Assembly (NCBI GenBank): GCA_028279655.1
Contig: JANQNH010000018.1
Span: 62,001-126,000 of the forward strand
Length of the DNA stretch: 64,000 nt
DNA from: Candidatus Nanoarchaeia archaeon
GTDB taxonomy: Archaea > Nanobdellota > Nanobdellia > Woesearchaeales > JACPBV01
Direction of reading: 5' to 3'
Part shown: positions 26,378 through 35,861 of the stretch, piece by piece
How positions within the stretch are numbered: the stretch's first letter is position 1
How the letters are laid out: every line of letters begins with the position of its first letter
Translations under genes and position numbers: made by a program
The notes under the pieces: generated by a model
Databases searched by the model: none
What the model saw: the letters and a program-made list of their open reading frames with translations, nothing else
What the model was told of the DNA's origin: nothing

Positions 26378-27406
26378 ATGGTTTGGAGTTATTTTTGGCC
26401 ATATAATCTAGGGGTGATTGTTACAAGATTTTGTAATTCATCTTGCCCTTTCTGTAGTGAAGATTCCATCTTAGTTGGAGATAGTGAATTAGAATATATG
26501 GATCCCAATATAGCTAAAGTATGTATTGATGAAGCAGTAGAACAAAAAAACGTGCCTCCAACTTTGATAATTACGGGGGGAGAACCTTTTATAGATGATA
26601 GGGTTTTTGAAATCATAGGACATGCTCAACAAAAAGGTATGAGAGTTAATATTGAGACTAATGGTAGCTATGGTTCTTCCGCTGAGAGAACAGAGGAAAT
26701 TATGCAAAGGTTGGCTTCTGGTGGAGATGGGTTTCCTGCTCTTCAATTTAGTTTAGACCCTGATCATAATGATCCAAAAACAAATTCAAATCATATCGAT
26801 AGAGTGGGTGTTGAATATGCAATTAAAAAAGCATTGGAGTTTGGCTCCTGGGTAAGGGTTCTCGTACATTATAGAGAGGGGACAAAACAAAAAGCAGAAA
26901 AAATCTTTACACAGTTCAATGGTCAGACTTCGGAACATGACCGCCATTTGAATGTTCAGTTAGTACAAGCCAAATGGGATGGGAGAAGAAATCAATACTT
27001 TCCAGGTTCGGAGCCTCTGACTGATGCGGAATTGGAGCAAATGGAGTGTGTTTGGTTGAAAACAATAAGATCTGGATATTTGTTTAGGAGTATGGACAAT
27101 GTAGTAGTTGACTATAGAGGAAATATTTTTGGCCCTTGTTATGAAGCTGAAGCGTCTCACCCTATACATCTTGGTGTAGTGGATATTGCAAGAAATGATA
27201 ATCTGACTAGAGCCCATGATCTTTGGTTTGGAAATCCTTTGGTAAAATTGTTAATACATGATTACTTGGGTGCAATTTACTCTAGACTTAGAGATAAAGC
27301 TCCAGGTTTATTAAGAGGAAAATACTATTCTCACTGTGACTTTTGTAATCATGTTAAACAAAGTCCAGATATTCTGGATACCCTTCAAAAGAATGTAACA
27401 AGTTAA
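26378..27406 (+). CDS. Radical SAM protein with C-terminal Cys cluster
   Basis: 342 residues. The radical SAM [4Fe-4S] motif is CNSSCPFC (near residues 19-26), followed by the SAM-binding GGEP in ITGGEPFIDD and the INIETNG-like strand (VNIETNGSYG). Additional Cys (GPCYEAE, SHCDFCNH) near the C-terminus suggest a SPASM/twitch-like auxiliary cluster. Such enzymes modify peptides or other substrates. No peptide substrate gene is adjacent. The leaderless start is supported by a TATA box near 26346. Confidence 0.8.
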   Translation: MVWSYFWPYNLGVIVTRFCNSSCPFCSEDSILVGDSELEYMDPNIAKVCIDEAVEQKNVPPTLIITGGEPFIDDRVFEIIGHAQQKGMRVNIETNGSYGSSAERTEEIMQRLASGGDGFPALQFSLDPDHNDPKTNSNHIDRVGVEYAIKKALEFGSWVRVLVHYREGTKQKAEKIFTQFNGQTSEHDRHLNVQLVQAKWDGRRNQYFPGSEPLTDAELEQMECVWLKTIRSGYLFRSMDNVVVDYRGNIFGPCYEAEASHPIHLGVVDIARNDNLTRAHDLWFGNPLVKLLIHDYLGAIYSRLRDKAPGLLRGKYYSHCDFCNHVKQSPDILDTLQKNVTS

Positions 27407-27528
27407 TGATTACCTGTGTCTTTGGCCTCTTCTTCGTCTTCTTCCTCTGTCTTCTTTGAGAAGAACCTATCCAGGTTGGTGTTCTTTCTTATTGTGTTGT
27501 AGCTGATCTTTGGTTTTTCGTATGCCAT
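27403..27528 (-). CDS. Small conserved-looking protein downstream of dut
   Basis: 41 residues: MAYEKPKISYNTIRKNTNLD, then FFSKKTEEEDEEE and a short tail. The ATG comes one base after the dut stop, so it is very probably translated from the dut mRNA. It has a basic N-terminal half and an acidic tail. It converges with the radical SAM gene (4-bp overlap). Family not recognised. Confidence 0.5.
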   Translation of the reverse strand: MAYEKPKISYNTIRKNTNLDRFFSKKTEEEDEEEAKDTGNH

Positions 27529-27529
27529 G

Positions 27530-27964
27530 TTAATGGTGGCCTGTTGAGCCGAATCCTCCTTCTCCTCTTGTCGTTTCGTCCAGTTCTTCTACTTCTTCAA
27601 ATTCTGCTGCTTCTACCTTGTTGAAGACCATCTGGGCTATTTTCTTTCCAGATTCTATCTTAAATTCCTCATTACCGTGATTTATCATGATGCAGCAGAC
27701 CTCTCCACGATAGCCAGAATCCACCGTCCCGGGACTGTTAACTACACTTATCCCATGTTTTACAGCTAGACCTGACTTTGGCCTGACCTGTGCCTCATAC
27801 CCTTCTGGCAGCGCTATCTTGATCCCTGTAGATACCAATGCTCTTTCTCCTGGTTTGAGTGTGTAATCCTCTGTAGAGTAAAGGTCTACACCTGCATCTC
27901 CCTGGTGAGCATATTTTGGTATGGTTGCATTATCCTTGATCTTCTTGATCTTTACCTTTATCAT
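27530..27964 (-). CDS. dut: dUTP diphosphatase (trimeric type)
   Basis: 144 residues. All five dUTPase motifs are visible: [48 protein letters not shown], and the Gly-rich ending [12 protein letters not shown]. It hydrolyses dUTP to dUMP, supplying ThyA and keeping uracil out of DNA. Its function links with the thyA-DHFR-tmk genes 3 kb away. Confidence 0.96.
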   Translation of the reverse strand: MIKVKIKKIKDNATIPKYAHQGDAGVDLYSTEDYTLKPGERALVSTGIKIALPEGYEAQVRPKSGLAVKHGISVVNSPGTVDSGYRGEVCCIMINHGNEEFKIESGKKIAQMVFNKVEAAEFEEVEELDETTRGEGGFGSTGHH

Positions 27965-28064
27965 TTTAGACGTGAGAAATTTTTATAATTAATCCTGGGA
28001 TTAACTCATATTTAAATAATGTTAAAGTTAAAAATATAGTTTAGAAAGCGTTATACTTCCAGAG

Positions 28065-28562
28065 TTATGACGCTTTGAAATCCATTATCGACTTAAGGCT
28101 TTTATTCTTTACCTTTCCTGTTTTTGAGTCTACCTTTATATTGAGGGTCTTGAAGCTTTTTGTTACATACGTTATATTGTATACCTGGCCAACGTCCAGG
28201 TTCTGCAATATTGTTATTATCTTGAAAGGGATCTCCTGTTTGTACTCGGTTGCCTGTATCTTCTCTGCTGTCTGTAAAGCCTCTGCGATATCTGTCTTAA
28301 TCCCCTCCTTCTTAAGCTCTTTTATCTTTGCGTCCGGCCTTTTGAATATGTTCTCTGTCTCTGCGATCTTTATGTCCGTTTCTGTTATTATGAAAGTTGT
28401 TATTGTGTCGTCTTTGTTATAGTAGCCTACCTGCCAGTCATCCCTGTTTGCGTCATCCAGCATCTTGAAGACGTGTGCTAAGAAAGACCCTTTGTGTTTT
28501 CCTTTCCATTCCTTAAATCCTTTGTCCTGCTCTAATCTCTTCAGTATATCAAGTATTTCCAT
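28065..28562 (-). CDS. Hypothetical protein with possible PepSY-like C-terminus
   Basis: 165 residues, soluble. The N-terminus is helical (ILDILKRLEQDKGFKEW), then beta-rich (TITTFIITETDIKIAE). The C-terminal YNITYVTKSFKTLNIKVDS segment with TGKVK resembles a PepSY/strand-rich repeat of conserved archaeal hypotheticals. The assignment is tentative. The gene is divergent from TYW1, with 52 bp between the starts. Confidence 0.55.
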   Translation of the reverse strand: MEILDILKRLEQDKGFKEWKGKHKGSFLAHVFKMLDDANRDDWQVGYYNKDDTITTFIITETDIKIAETENIFKRPDAKIKELKKEGIKTDIAEALQTAEKIQATEYKQEIPFKIITILQNLDVGQVYNITYVTKSFKTLNIKVDSKTGKVKNKSLKSIMDFKAS

Positions 28563-28614
28563 AATAGTCTGAAAAAGATTAATAATTTAAATATGTTTGT
28601 ATTCTATCAGCAAT

Positions 28615-29532
28615 ATGGCATCTAAGAAGAAGGAAGAGGAGCTGTATAAGCAGGGCTATAGGTTGGTTGGTAGCCATAGTGCTGTGAAGGCATGTATGTG
28701 GTGCAAGAAATCCCTTAAAGGAGAGGGCCATTGTTACAAGGAGGAGTTCTATGATACCAAGAGCCACAGGTGTGTGCAGATGACTCCTGCACTTGACTTC
28801 TGCAATCATAGATGCGTTTGGTGCTGGAGGGATATTGAATTTACAAAGCCCAAGTGGGAGGGGGATGCTGATGATCCTAAGTTAATCGTTGATGAGTGCA
28901 TAAAGGCCAATCTCAAGTATTTACAGGGTTTTGGGGGTAATAAAAGAACTGTCCTGAAGAAGTATAAGGAGATTGGTAAGCCGCAGCAGTTTGCCATATC
29001 CCTCAGCGGGGAGCCTACACTTTATCCTAAACTTCCTGAGCTGATACTCGAGTTGAGAAGGAGAGGGATAAACCAGTTTTTGGTTACGAATGGTACACAG
29101 CCATCTATGTTGAAGAAGCTGCTGGACAAAAAAGCAGAGCCTACCCAGCTGTATATTACACTGCCTGCGCCTAGCGAGGAGGTGTATCTTAAGGTATGCA
29201 GGCCTTTGATAAAGGGAGGATGGAAGAGGATCCTTAAGTCAATGTCTTTGTTGGGCAGTTTTAAGAGGAATGTTGTCAGGTTGACTTTGGCCAAGAAGGT
29301 TAATATGGTTGATGCTTCCAGGTATGCTTCCCTTATCAAGAGATATAAACCAAGGTATGTTGAGTGTAAGGCATATATGTTTGTAGGGTATTCCCAGAAG
29401 AGGCTGAAGAAAGAGAATATGCCCTTCCATACTGAGGTAAAAAGGTTTGCTGAAGAGATTGCTTCCATTTCTGAGTATAATATTGTTGATGAGAAAAAGG
29501 AATCCAGGGTAGTTTTGCTTTCCAGGGATTAG
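28615..29532 (+). CDS. taw1: 4-demethylwyosine synthase TYW1
   Basis: 305 residues from the ATG at 28615. It makes the tricyclic base of wyosine at position 37 of tRNA-Phe. It carries the radical SAM motif CNHRCVWC and the additional upstream Cys (CMWCKK, HCYKEEFY, HRCVQMTPAL) that bind the second cluster. It also has LSGEPTLYPKLPELI and FLVTNGTQP. A TATA box (AATTTAAATATG, about 28584-28595) fits this start, not the TTG 18 nt upstream. The 3' end overlaps the phosphoesterase by 4 bp. Confidence 0.95.
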   Translation: MASKKKEEELYKQGYRLVGSHSAVKACMWCKKSLKGEGHCYKEEFYDTKSHRCVQMTPALDFCNHRCVWCWRDIEFTKPKWEGDADDPKLIVDECIKANLKYLQGFGGNKRTVLKKYKEIGKPQQFAISLSGEPTLYPKLPELILELRRRGINQFLVTNGTQPSMLKKLLDKKAEPTQLYITLPAPSEEVYLKVCRPLIKGGWKRILKSMSLLGSFKRNVVRLTLAKKVNMVDASRYASLIKRYKPRYVECKAYMFVGYSQKRLKKENMPFHTEVKRFAEEIASISEYNIVDEKKESRVVLLSRD

Positions 29533-30125
29533 ATCTCTATTATTTTTCCAAAGGGTCCTGGGTTAATCAATCTTGTTTCTTTGAGCTTGTCTTCTTTTTC
29601 TGCGTTTTCGTGCAGGTGGCCTGATATCACTAAGCTAGGCTTTGTCTTTACGATGAAGTTCTTTATTGATTTATTTCCGCATGGTTCTCCTAATATATCA
29701 TCCAGCTTTGTCTTGTAGGGAGGTGCGTGGGTTATCAGGACTATCTTCTTGTCTTTGTGTTTTTTTACCTCTTTCTCCAGCTTTTTGCTTGCCTTTATGA
29801 ATTCTTTGTCAACCATAGAGAATCCAGACCCTCCATATCCAAGGAATAAGTAGTTGTCTTTGATGTAGTACTTTTTGTGTATGTCTGTAATGTTGTTAAA
29901 CATCTTTGTCAATTCGTTTAGGTCCTTGTCATCTTCATGGTTTCCAGGTATGATCAGTACTGGCTTGTTTAGCTCGTTTATCTGCAGGAGAAGGAGGTCA
30001 AGCCCGTTTTCAAATATGGATATGTCTCCTGCACATGCTATCATATCTGCCTGTTTTGCCTTCTTTTTTATCTCTTTCAGGGCCTTGTTGTTTCCGTGCA
30101 GGTCTACAAAAGCTAATATTTTCAT
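29529..30125 (-). CDS. Calcineurin-like metallophosphoesterase
   Basis: 198 residues with the full metal-binding set: DLHGN (D8, H10), ACAGDIS, IPGNHEDD, LITHAPP and SGHLHEN. This is the small archaeal phosphoesterase type related to YfcE/MJ0936. The substrate is not predictable. A paralogue lies at 49333-50046. Convergent with TYW1. Confidence 0.88.
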   Translation of the reverse strand: MKILAFVDLHGNNKALKEIKKKAKQADMIACAGDISIFENGLDLLLLQINELNKPVLIIPGNHEDDKDLNELTKMFNNITDIHKKYYIKDNYLFLGYGGSGFSMVDKEFIKASKKLEKEVKKHKDKKIVLITHAPPYKTKLDDILGEPCGNKSIKNFIVKTKPSLVISGHLHENAEKEDKLKETRLINPGPFGKIIEI

Positions 30126-30206
30126 TGAATCTAGAATTTGATAATTAGTATTTAAATTTAACCTCTTTAGATAAGGTTTTTAAAAGGGTGAGGATTTGCA
30201 AAAGGT

Positions 30207-30620
30207 ATGGAAGGAAAATACTTATTTAGCAAAGGACATGGGGAATTAGATGTAGATCCAGAACATAGCATAACCATCCCAGATGAGCTTATGTGCATAG
30301 TCCAGGCAGTTTGGGAAGCAGATAAGGATAATAAAGGAAAGGTTTTTTTGGAGAAAGGGGAAGTGGTGATTCCTTCTTCTGATGGAATGGGCACTTCCAA
30401 ATATTATAATTGTTATACTTCTAAAAGTCATTTTTACGAAACACAAAGGAGATTCTCTGAATTTGGAGTAGATGGGGAAAGGACGTTTCGTGTTGAACCA
30501 TTTACAGTTAAGGAAGGGAACCTTCCTTTACCAGGATCGCTTGGAGATCTGGATAGGGTTTTTTGGCACGTTAAGGACAATCGTAATTATTTTATTATTA
30601 GTGATAAATGTCTATTGTAA
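30207..30620 (+). CDS. Hypothetical protein, leaderless
   Basis: 137 residues, acidic, no known motif. TATA box GTTTTTAAAAGG (about 30176-30187) sits about 27 bp before the ATG. It is followed by another unknown gene on the same strand with its own promoter. Confidence 0.5.
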   Translation: MEGKYLFSKGHGELDVDPEHSITIPDELMCIVQAVWEADKDNKGKVFLEKGEVVIPSSDGMGTSKYYNCYTSKSHFYETQRRFSEFGVDGERTFRVEPFTVKEGNLPLPGSLGDLDRVFWHVKDNRNYFIISDKCLL

Positions 30621-30679
30621 TTACTATTAGATGGTAAAAAATAGAAAAGTTTATAAGGTGGAATTTAACTCTTCTTACC

Positions 30680-31369
30680 ATGACAACTTTAGGATTACCA
30701 AGAGCAATCTATGAAATAGCCAAGGAGCTAGAGGGTAATGGTATTGCCAGTTTTGAATCCCGTTGCGAAGACATTGACTGGGACGAAATTAGGCATTTTC
30801 AATTTGAACACGAATCTCATGGAGGTATAAGCGTTCGTATTGATTATGATACTGGTGGTTTTTTACAAGGACTTTACTTGAAATGTAAACCTTCTGAGTT
30901 AGATAAGGAATCTGACTGCTCGCACCATAACTCTGCAACTCCTGAAGAGTTTCTTGAGTCTATCGTTTATGAGAAGGAGCCTAGCAAGAATTTTATATTA
31001 CAAAAAGAACGTAGAGCTAAAGAGAGAGAAGCTTCAGGTGCATTGTATGAGGATATTGATTTTGGTCTACTGTCTCAAACAAGGAGGACTAAACCTATTT
31101 ATAAAGACCTAGAGAGGGTTATGACTGAATATATAATTAACTTAGACTGTTGGATTCCTGTTATACAAACAAAAAGGAGGATTAGGTTTCCTAGAGCATT
31201 AAATGCTGAACCCACTAATCAGTATGCATTACATCTTTATAGGCGTGTTGAAGAAATGGGTGGTGTTTCAGCTGATTTTAGCAGGGATTCTCTAATTCCT
31301 AATGCTTTTACAAGGGAGATGTTTGAGTTGTTAGGTAGATACTTAGATAAAAAGAATCTGCTTAATTAA
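30680..31369 (+). CDS. Hypothetical protein, leaderless
   Basis: 229 residues, soluble, no recognised family. It contains a charged region (KERRAKEREASG) between two presumably folded parts. TATA box GTTTATAAGG (about 30649-30658) is about 27 bp upstream of the ATG. Convergent with the dolichol kinase-like gene. Confidence 0.55.
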   Translation: MTTLGLPRAIYEIAKELEGNGIASFESRCEDIDWDEIRHFQFEHESHGGISVRIDYDTGGFLQGLYLKCKPSELDKESDCSHHNSATPEEFLESIVYEKEPSKNFILQKERRAKEREASGALYEDIDFGLLSQTRRTKPIYKDLERVMTEYIINLDCWIPVIQTKRRIRFPRALNAEPTNQYALHLYRRVEEMGGVSADFSRDSLIPNAFTREMFELLGRYLDKKNLLN

Positions 31370-31380
31370 GGTGGTCTCTT

Positions 31381-31968
31381 CTACAAAATTCTTATCAACC
31401 AGATAACTGCACCAGCAATAATTGGTATTGTGATATTATCATCTATCTTGAACTTACCTAGCTTAAGATTCAACCCTTCCAGTATCATTGCGATGAAGGA
31501 AGCCGATATGGCCTCTGAGGGCTTTACAAAGAGCATTGCCCCTAAGGAGGCGGCTATTATCCCAACTATGACGCCTTCTAGGAATTTTGTGTTATTGAAT
31601 GGGTGTTTTATCCTTCCGAAGGGGCCTATGAGTCTTGAGAACGAGTCTCCAAGAGCAAGGATAATAATAGATGCCATGGCAATATCCTTTTCAAACAACA
31701 CCATTACAATTAATGCTCCTATGAGGTACATTATAAATCCTTTTCCTGGTAGCTCTTCCAGGGCTTGTTTTCTTTCCACTGGTTTTAGTATCCTAAGGAC
31801 CGCCTTGGGTTTTATTTTCTTTATATATAATGAGGCTGCCAACGAGATGATTATTATTACTAAAAGGGTTGATGGGCTCAGAAGATCATGAGATATCATA
31901 GATATCAGGATTAATCCAACTAATATATGGATGGGCTGCCTTTTTATCTCTAGTCTTATCCTTTCCAT
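31381..31968 (-). CDS. Dolichol/phytol kinase-like membrane protein
   Basis: 195 residues with about six hydrophobic helices. The CTP-dependent polyprenol/phytol kinase family signature is seen as LALGDSFSRLIGPFGR and KFLEGVIVGIIAASLGA. It is likely to phosphorylate an isoprenoid alcohol for lipid or glycan synthesis. Third gene of the group CCA-adding enzyme, COG2426, kinase, with 1 bp between stop and start. Confidence 0.8.
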   Translation of the reverse strand: MERIRLEIKRQPIHILVGLILISMISHDLLSPSTLLVIIIISLAASLYIKKIKPKAVLRILKPVERKQALEELPGKGFIMYLIGALIVMVLFEKDIAMASIIILALGDSFSRLIGPFGRIKHPFNNTKFLEGVIVGIIAASLGAMLFVKPSEAISASFIAMILEGLNLKLGKFKIDDNITIPIIAGAVIWLIRIL

Positions 31969-31969
31969 C

Positions 31970-32446
31970 TTAGATCAACTTTATGAAAACATTAAACAGC
32001 TCTACCCCTGTCAAGCTTACTATTGTCACCACTATTCCAGCGATGAGGACGCCAATAATGTTCGCTATCATGAATTTTCTGTATTTCAGGCCTATGAGAT
32101 ATGCGGCTAAGGCACCAGAGTAGACACCTGAGCCTGGTAATGGGATACCTATAAAGACTGCTACTGCCAATTCACCATATTTTTCTACGTATTTGTTTAT
32201 CTTTTTCTGGGTTTTTTCAACATATCTCTGGTAGAGGTTTTCTATTATCTTTATCTTTGTAGATATCCTGATGATCTTGTCCAGCAGAGGGTATAATACT
32301 GCTCCCAGGATTATGTTGGTTATGACACATATAAGGAATATAAGGGACCAATGCATGTTTGTCTTTAATATCCCATAGGGTATTGAGGCTCTCAACTCCA
32401 GGAAAGGGAGGAAGGTTATCCATATCAGGTTTAGTATCTCGTTCAT
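31970..32446 (-). CDS. COG2426 small membrane protein (putative small multidrug export family)
   Basis: 158 residues with four or five hydrophobic helices. It has the family signature LPFLELRASIPYGI at the start and the IPLPGSGVYSGALAAYLIG motif. The export function is only a family label and is unproven. Its start overlaps the CCA-adding enzyme stop by 4 bp (ATGA), so the genes are coupled. Confidence 0.85.
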   Translation of the reverse strand: MNEILNLIWITFLPFLELRASIPYGILKTNMHWSLIFLICVITNIILGAVLYPLLDKIIRISTKIKIIENLYQRYVEKTQKKINKYVEKYGELAVAVFIGIPLPGSGVYSGALAAYLIGLKYRKFMIANIIGVLIAGIVVTIVSLTGVELFNVFIKLI

Positions 32447-33684
32447 TTTGTATTGAAGCTCTTTATCTTTTCCTTAAGATATTCTTCTTTCTTTAGGGAT
32501 CTTATCAATTCTTTAGGATCTTTGTACTGTCTTTTTATCTTTGTATATATCTTATCTCCTTTCTTATAGGTTTTTTGGTATTTCCTTCTGAAAACCTTAA
32601 CATGATCTTTTGCTTTTAATGGAGGACCTTGCCTTTCTATCAGGTTGGATAACCTCTCTTTCTTTACAATGAAATGGAATTGTGCTTTTTTGTCCCAATA
32701 CCATCCATGATCCAGCACCTTGAAGTCGTTTTGCTCTAGCTTTTGGTTTATGAATTCCACTGCCTTTACCAGTTTACATCCTATGACATCCACCTTGCCT
32801 TTTTTAGGGACCACATCTACCATTATCAAAATGTTGCTTTTTGCCTTTTTTCTTAATCCCTGTTCGTTTATCTCTTTAATCACAAAGAATTCTTTCGAAG
32901 GATTCTTTAGGAACCTTTTTGCTCTTTTCCTTAGCAGGTCAAACTTTTCCTTGCCTATGGCTGCAGCAGCATTCCTGCTTGCTTGGACAGGGTCTATAAC
33001 TATTAAAGGAGAGTATGTCTTTGATCTGTTTAATTCCATCATTATGTTCTTTCCTTTCCAATGGTTCTCTACGTCTATTATAACCTTGTCTTTCCATCTT
33101 GCTATATTTTTTATTGTATTTGCAAATCCTTTGTATTTGATCACCAGGATCTCGCATATGTACCCTGAGAATCCCTGTATGTAGCTTTCTGCCCCATAGA
33201 CCCTGGCTGATTTGCAGAACTGTTTCAGTAACCTTATGTCATCCCTATACTCTTTTCCCTTCCTGTTTACCCAGCTGGCATGCAAAGGAGAGACATCAGT
33301 AATGTTCTTTGCGTCCTCTGCTTTCTTAATATCGAGTATAGGGATTATCTCTGATGTGTAGTTATCCTTCTTTATCTGGAAATAGTCCCTGCTCCCATGT
33401 AATCTTATCAGTTTGAACCTTTTATTGAGATGTCTTTCAAGTATGTTAGCCAGTTCCTGGCCTTTATCCTTGTATTTTTTGTAATTGAATTTTACGAATA
33501 TATCTGCGTCATTGTCTTTCTTTAGCCATGTTCCCTTTATTCCAGAGCCTCCGAGTATTGCCTTTGCGTCTCTTAGGTTCTTGTTTATCTTACTTAGAAT
33601 AGAGTTTGCCCTACCCAGGACCAGTTTCTCTTCTTCCTTGTTTGGTTTTATCTCGTTTAGAGCTTCTGATATTATATCTTTCAT
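32443..33684 (-). CDS. cca: CCA-adding enzyme (archaeal class I tRNA nucleotidyltransferase)
   Basis: 413 residues, the usual archaeal length. It adds CCA to tRNA 3' ends. The nucleotidyltransferase motif is GGSGIKGTWLKKDNDADIFV (GGS and DxD). Next come SRDYFQI with IIPILDI for the third carboxylate, LLKQFCKSARVYGAESYIQG and the C-terminal RNA-binding region. First gene of a three-gene unit. Confidence 0.95.
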   Translation of the reverse strand: MKDIISEALNEIKPNKEEEKLVLGRANSILSKINKNLRDAKAILGGSGIKGTWLKKDNDADIFVKFNYKKYKDKGQELANILERHLNKRFKLIRLHGSRDYFQIKKDNYTSEIIPILDIKKAEDAKNITDVSPLHASWVNRKGKEYRDDIRLLKQFCKSARVYGAESYIQGFSGYICEILVIKYKGFANTIKNIARWKDKVIIDVENHWKGKNIMMELNRSKTYSPLIVIDPVQASRNAAAAIGKEKFDLLRKRAKRFLKNPSKEFFVIKEINEQGLRKKAKSNILIMVDVVPKKGKVDVIGCKLVKAVEFINQKLEQNDFKVLDHGWYWDKKAQFHFIVKKERLSNLIERQGPPLKAKDHVKVFRRKYQKTYKKGDKIYTKIKRQYKDPKELIRSLKKEEYLKEKIKSFNTK

Positions 33685-33711
33685 TATTATCCTGATTTAG
33701 GATTAGCCTGT

Positions 33712-33808
33712 CAAAAACCACCTACAATAGGTAGTTTTTGAAACACAAAATTACAATAACCTTCTTTTGTGCAGTTAACCCACTTATTATAGGCGAATGT
33801 AATTTTGT
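33712..33808. repeat. Two intergenic stem-loops (E6), possible diverged element
   Basis: A 13-bp hairpin with one mismatch (CAAAAACCACCTA at 33712-33724 with 33728-33740) is followed by an 11-bp stem (ACAAAATTACA at 33745-33755 with TGTAATTTTGT at 33798-33808) enclosing 42 nt. It occupies the divergent gap between cca and the antiporter. The AAAAACCACC start recalls E2, but the overall architecture differs. Confidence 0.45.
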
Positions 33809-33888
33809 TGTTTAAAAACCTTTTGAAAAACCATTCTATGGAAAAATTAATAAATAGATATCAATATAATCGGTATAAAAAGAGGCAT

Positions 33889-35076
33889 ATGATGGATCCA
33901 ATAACTTTTTTGACATATCTGGCTATCCTTCTGCTGGTAGGGATAATCTGTACTTTACTTTCGCAGAAGATACGCATACCTAATATCCTGTTATTGATAA
34001 TTGCAGGTATTCTCATTGGAAACCTTTCATACAGGGGGAACCCCCTGATACAGTTCCCAGACACGTTCCTGACATCCATCAGCGTACTTGCTTTAGTGCT
34101 AATAATCTTTGATTCCAGTTCCAGGTTTAAACTGAGGGAGTTTACAAATCTGTCAACATATGCACTTGGACTTACTGGTATGTTCTTGCTGCTAAATGTA
34201 TTGTTTCTTACTTTTTTCACACTAAAGATATTTCCCAGCAGTTCCTTCTTTGTTGCTCTATTGTTCTCTACTCTTATGAGCGGCACTGCTCCGGATGCTG
34301 TCCTAACGATGTTCAAGAAGACAAAGAATAGGATTTTTGAGCTTCTGGAGATAGAGGCCCTTATCAATACCCCTCTTGTTGTACTGTTGCCTTTTATCAT
34401 GCTTGACTTTATCAAGAGTGTTGAGGTTGAGTACATCTTTTCCAAGTTTATCGAACAGATCGGTCCTTTTATCCAGCAGTTTGTCACTGGTATAGGTGCA
34501 GGCATAGTGGTAGGGATAATAGTATTTAGGGTTATGAAGAAGAAATATTCTGAGACCTTAAGTCCTCTGGCGATCATCACATCTGCTCTATTGACATACA
34601 TACTTGCTGAGAACCTAGGTGGTAATGGGGTGTTGGCTGTTACGACAATGGGATTGTTCTTTGGAAATATGTATGTTACCCATAAGGTGCAGCTACGGGA
34701 GGTATCTGCATTTTTTGCAAATTCCCTGGAGATACTTGTTTTTATCCTTATAGGCCTGATCATAAGGGTTCCACTTAATTTTGTCTTTATACTGAAGTCT
34801 GTACTTTTGTTTGTTCTTTATCTTGCTATAAGGTATGCAGCTATTTCAATCTCTCTAAAGAAAATGGAGTATAAATTCAAAGAGAAGCTCTTTATGACGT
34901 TTAATGTGCAGAAAGGTATTGCAGTCGCTGTAGTTGCATTTACACTTACAACATTGTATATGGGCGGGATAAGGACAATACTTCACCTTACCTTGCTTTT
35001 CATGCTGTACTCGATAATCATCTCAACCCTTGTTATAAGGTTCTCTAATTACTTTGTTAAGACTAAGGTAAAATGA
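33889..35076 (+). CDS. Cation:proton antiporter (CPA family)
   Basis: About 395 residues with about 11 hydrophobic helices. The N-terminal IPNILLLIIAGILIGN and central MSGTAPDAVLTMFKK match Na+/H+ exchanger-type CPA proteins. It likely moves Na+ or K+ against protons for pH and ion balance. The frame opens at 33805, but the ATG at 33889 follows an AGAGG site and a TATA box (TTAATAAATAG, about 33847) and places the first helix at the N-terminus. It overlaps the next gene by 4 bp (ATGA). Confidence 0.85.
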   Translation: MMDPITFLTYLAILLLVGIICTLLSQKIRIPNILLLIIAGILIGNLSYRGNPLIQFPDTFLTSISVLALVLIIFDSSSRFKLREFTNLSTYALGLTGMFLLLNVLFLTFFTLKIFPSSSFFVALLFSTLMSGTAPDAVLTMFKKTKNRIFELLEIEALINTPLVVLLPFIMLDFIKSVEVEYIFSKFIEQIGPFIQQFVTGIGAGIVVGIIVFRVMKKKYSETLSPLAIITSALLTYILAENLGGNGVLAVTTMGLFFGNMYVTHKVQLREVSAFFANSLEILVFILIGLIIRVPLNFVFILKSVLLFVLYLAIRYAAISISLKKMEYKFKEKLFMTFNVQKGIAVAVVAFTLTTLYMGGIRTILHLTLLFMLYSIIISTLVIRFSNYFVKTKVK

Positions 35077-35861
35077 CTAAGATTCTTATTGGTCCTGGAG
35101 GGACAGCAGGATTAGGCTATGAAGCTGGACTGAAGAAGATAGGTTCCCTGGGATTGGAGGCTTTGGAGGTTGAACTGACTCACGGGGTGAATATCTCTAA
35201 TTCTACTGCTGAGAAGGTTGGTGAGCTTGCTAATGAACAGGGGGTATCCTTGTCAGTACATGCACCTTACTTTGTCAATCTAGCTTCTGATGAGAAACAA
35301 AAGGTAAGTGCTTCTAAGATCCGTATATTGCAGAGCTGCGAAAGGATGCATCATCTCGGTGGAGGACCTGTTGTTTTTCATCCTGGATTCTATCAGAAAA
35401 AGAGCAAAGAGGAGACTTATGAGAGGATCAAGGGAGAGGTTGTTGATTTGATGAAAACCATCAAGGAGAAGAAATGGAGATGTACTTTGGCATTAGAGAC
35501 TACTGGGAAGCACAGTGCTTTTGGTGATCTGGATGAGCTACTGAGCCTTGTAAAAGAGATCAAGTGCGGTCTGACTATTGATTTTGCCCATATGAAGGCA
35601 AGGACTGAGGGCAAGATGGATTATGGAGATATGCTGGACAGGGTAAAACGTCTTAAGCACATCCACTCTCATTTTTCCGGTATAGAATGGACTCCAAAGG
35701 GAGAGAGGAAGCATCTTTTGACGCCCGAGAAGGAGATTAAGCTTTTGTTAGGAGAGATTTTAAAAAGAAAGCTGGATATCACTATAATCAACGAGAGCCC
35801 TGATGTTATTGGGGATAGTGTTAAGATGAAGAAGATTTTGGATGGGTTAAAAAAAACTTAA
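35073..35861 (+). CDS. nfo: Endonuclease IV-like TIM-barrel protein
   Basis: 262 residues. The AP endonuclease IV/xylose isomerase-like barrel is seen with conserved metal ligands: SVHAPYFVNLAS, VFHPGFYQK, LALETTGKHSAFG, TIDFAHMKAR, HIHSHFSG and INESPDV. It would cleave at abasic sites in DNA. Being distant from canonical Nfo, another barrel hydrolase role is possible. Coupled to the antiporter by an ATGA overlap; the 3' end overlaps the rSAM gene by 4 bp. Confidence 0.8.
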   Translation: MTKILIGPGGTAGLGYEAGLKKIGSLGLEALEVELTHGVNISNSTAEKVGELANEQGVSLSVHAPYFVNLASDEKQKVSASKIRILQSCERMHHLGGGPVVFHPGFYQKKSKEETYERIKGEVVDLMKTIKEKKWRCTLALETTGKHSAFGDLDELLSLVKEIKCGLTIDFAHMKARTEGKMDYGDMLDRVKRLKHIHSHFSGIEWTPKGERKHLLTPEKEIKLLLGEILKRKLDITIINESPDVIGDSVKMKKILDGLKKT

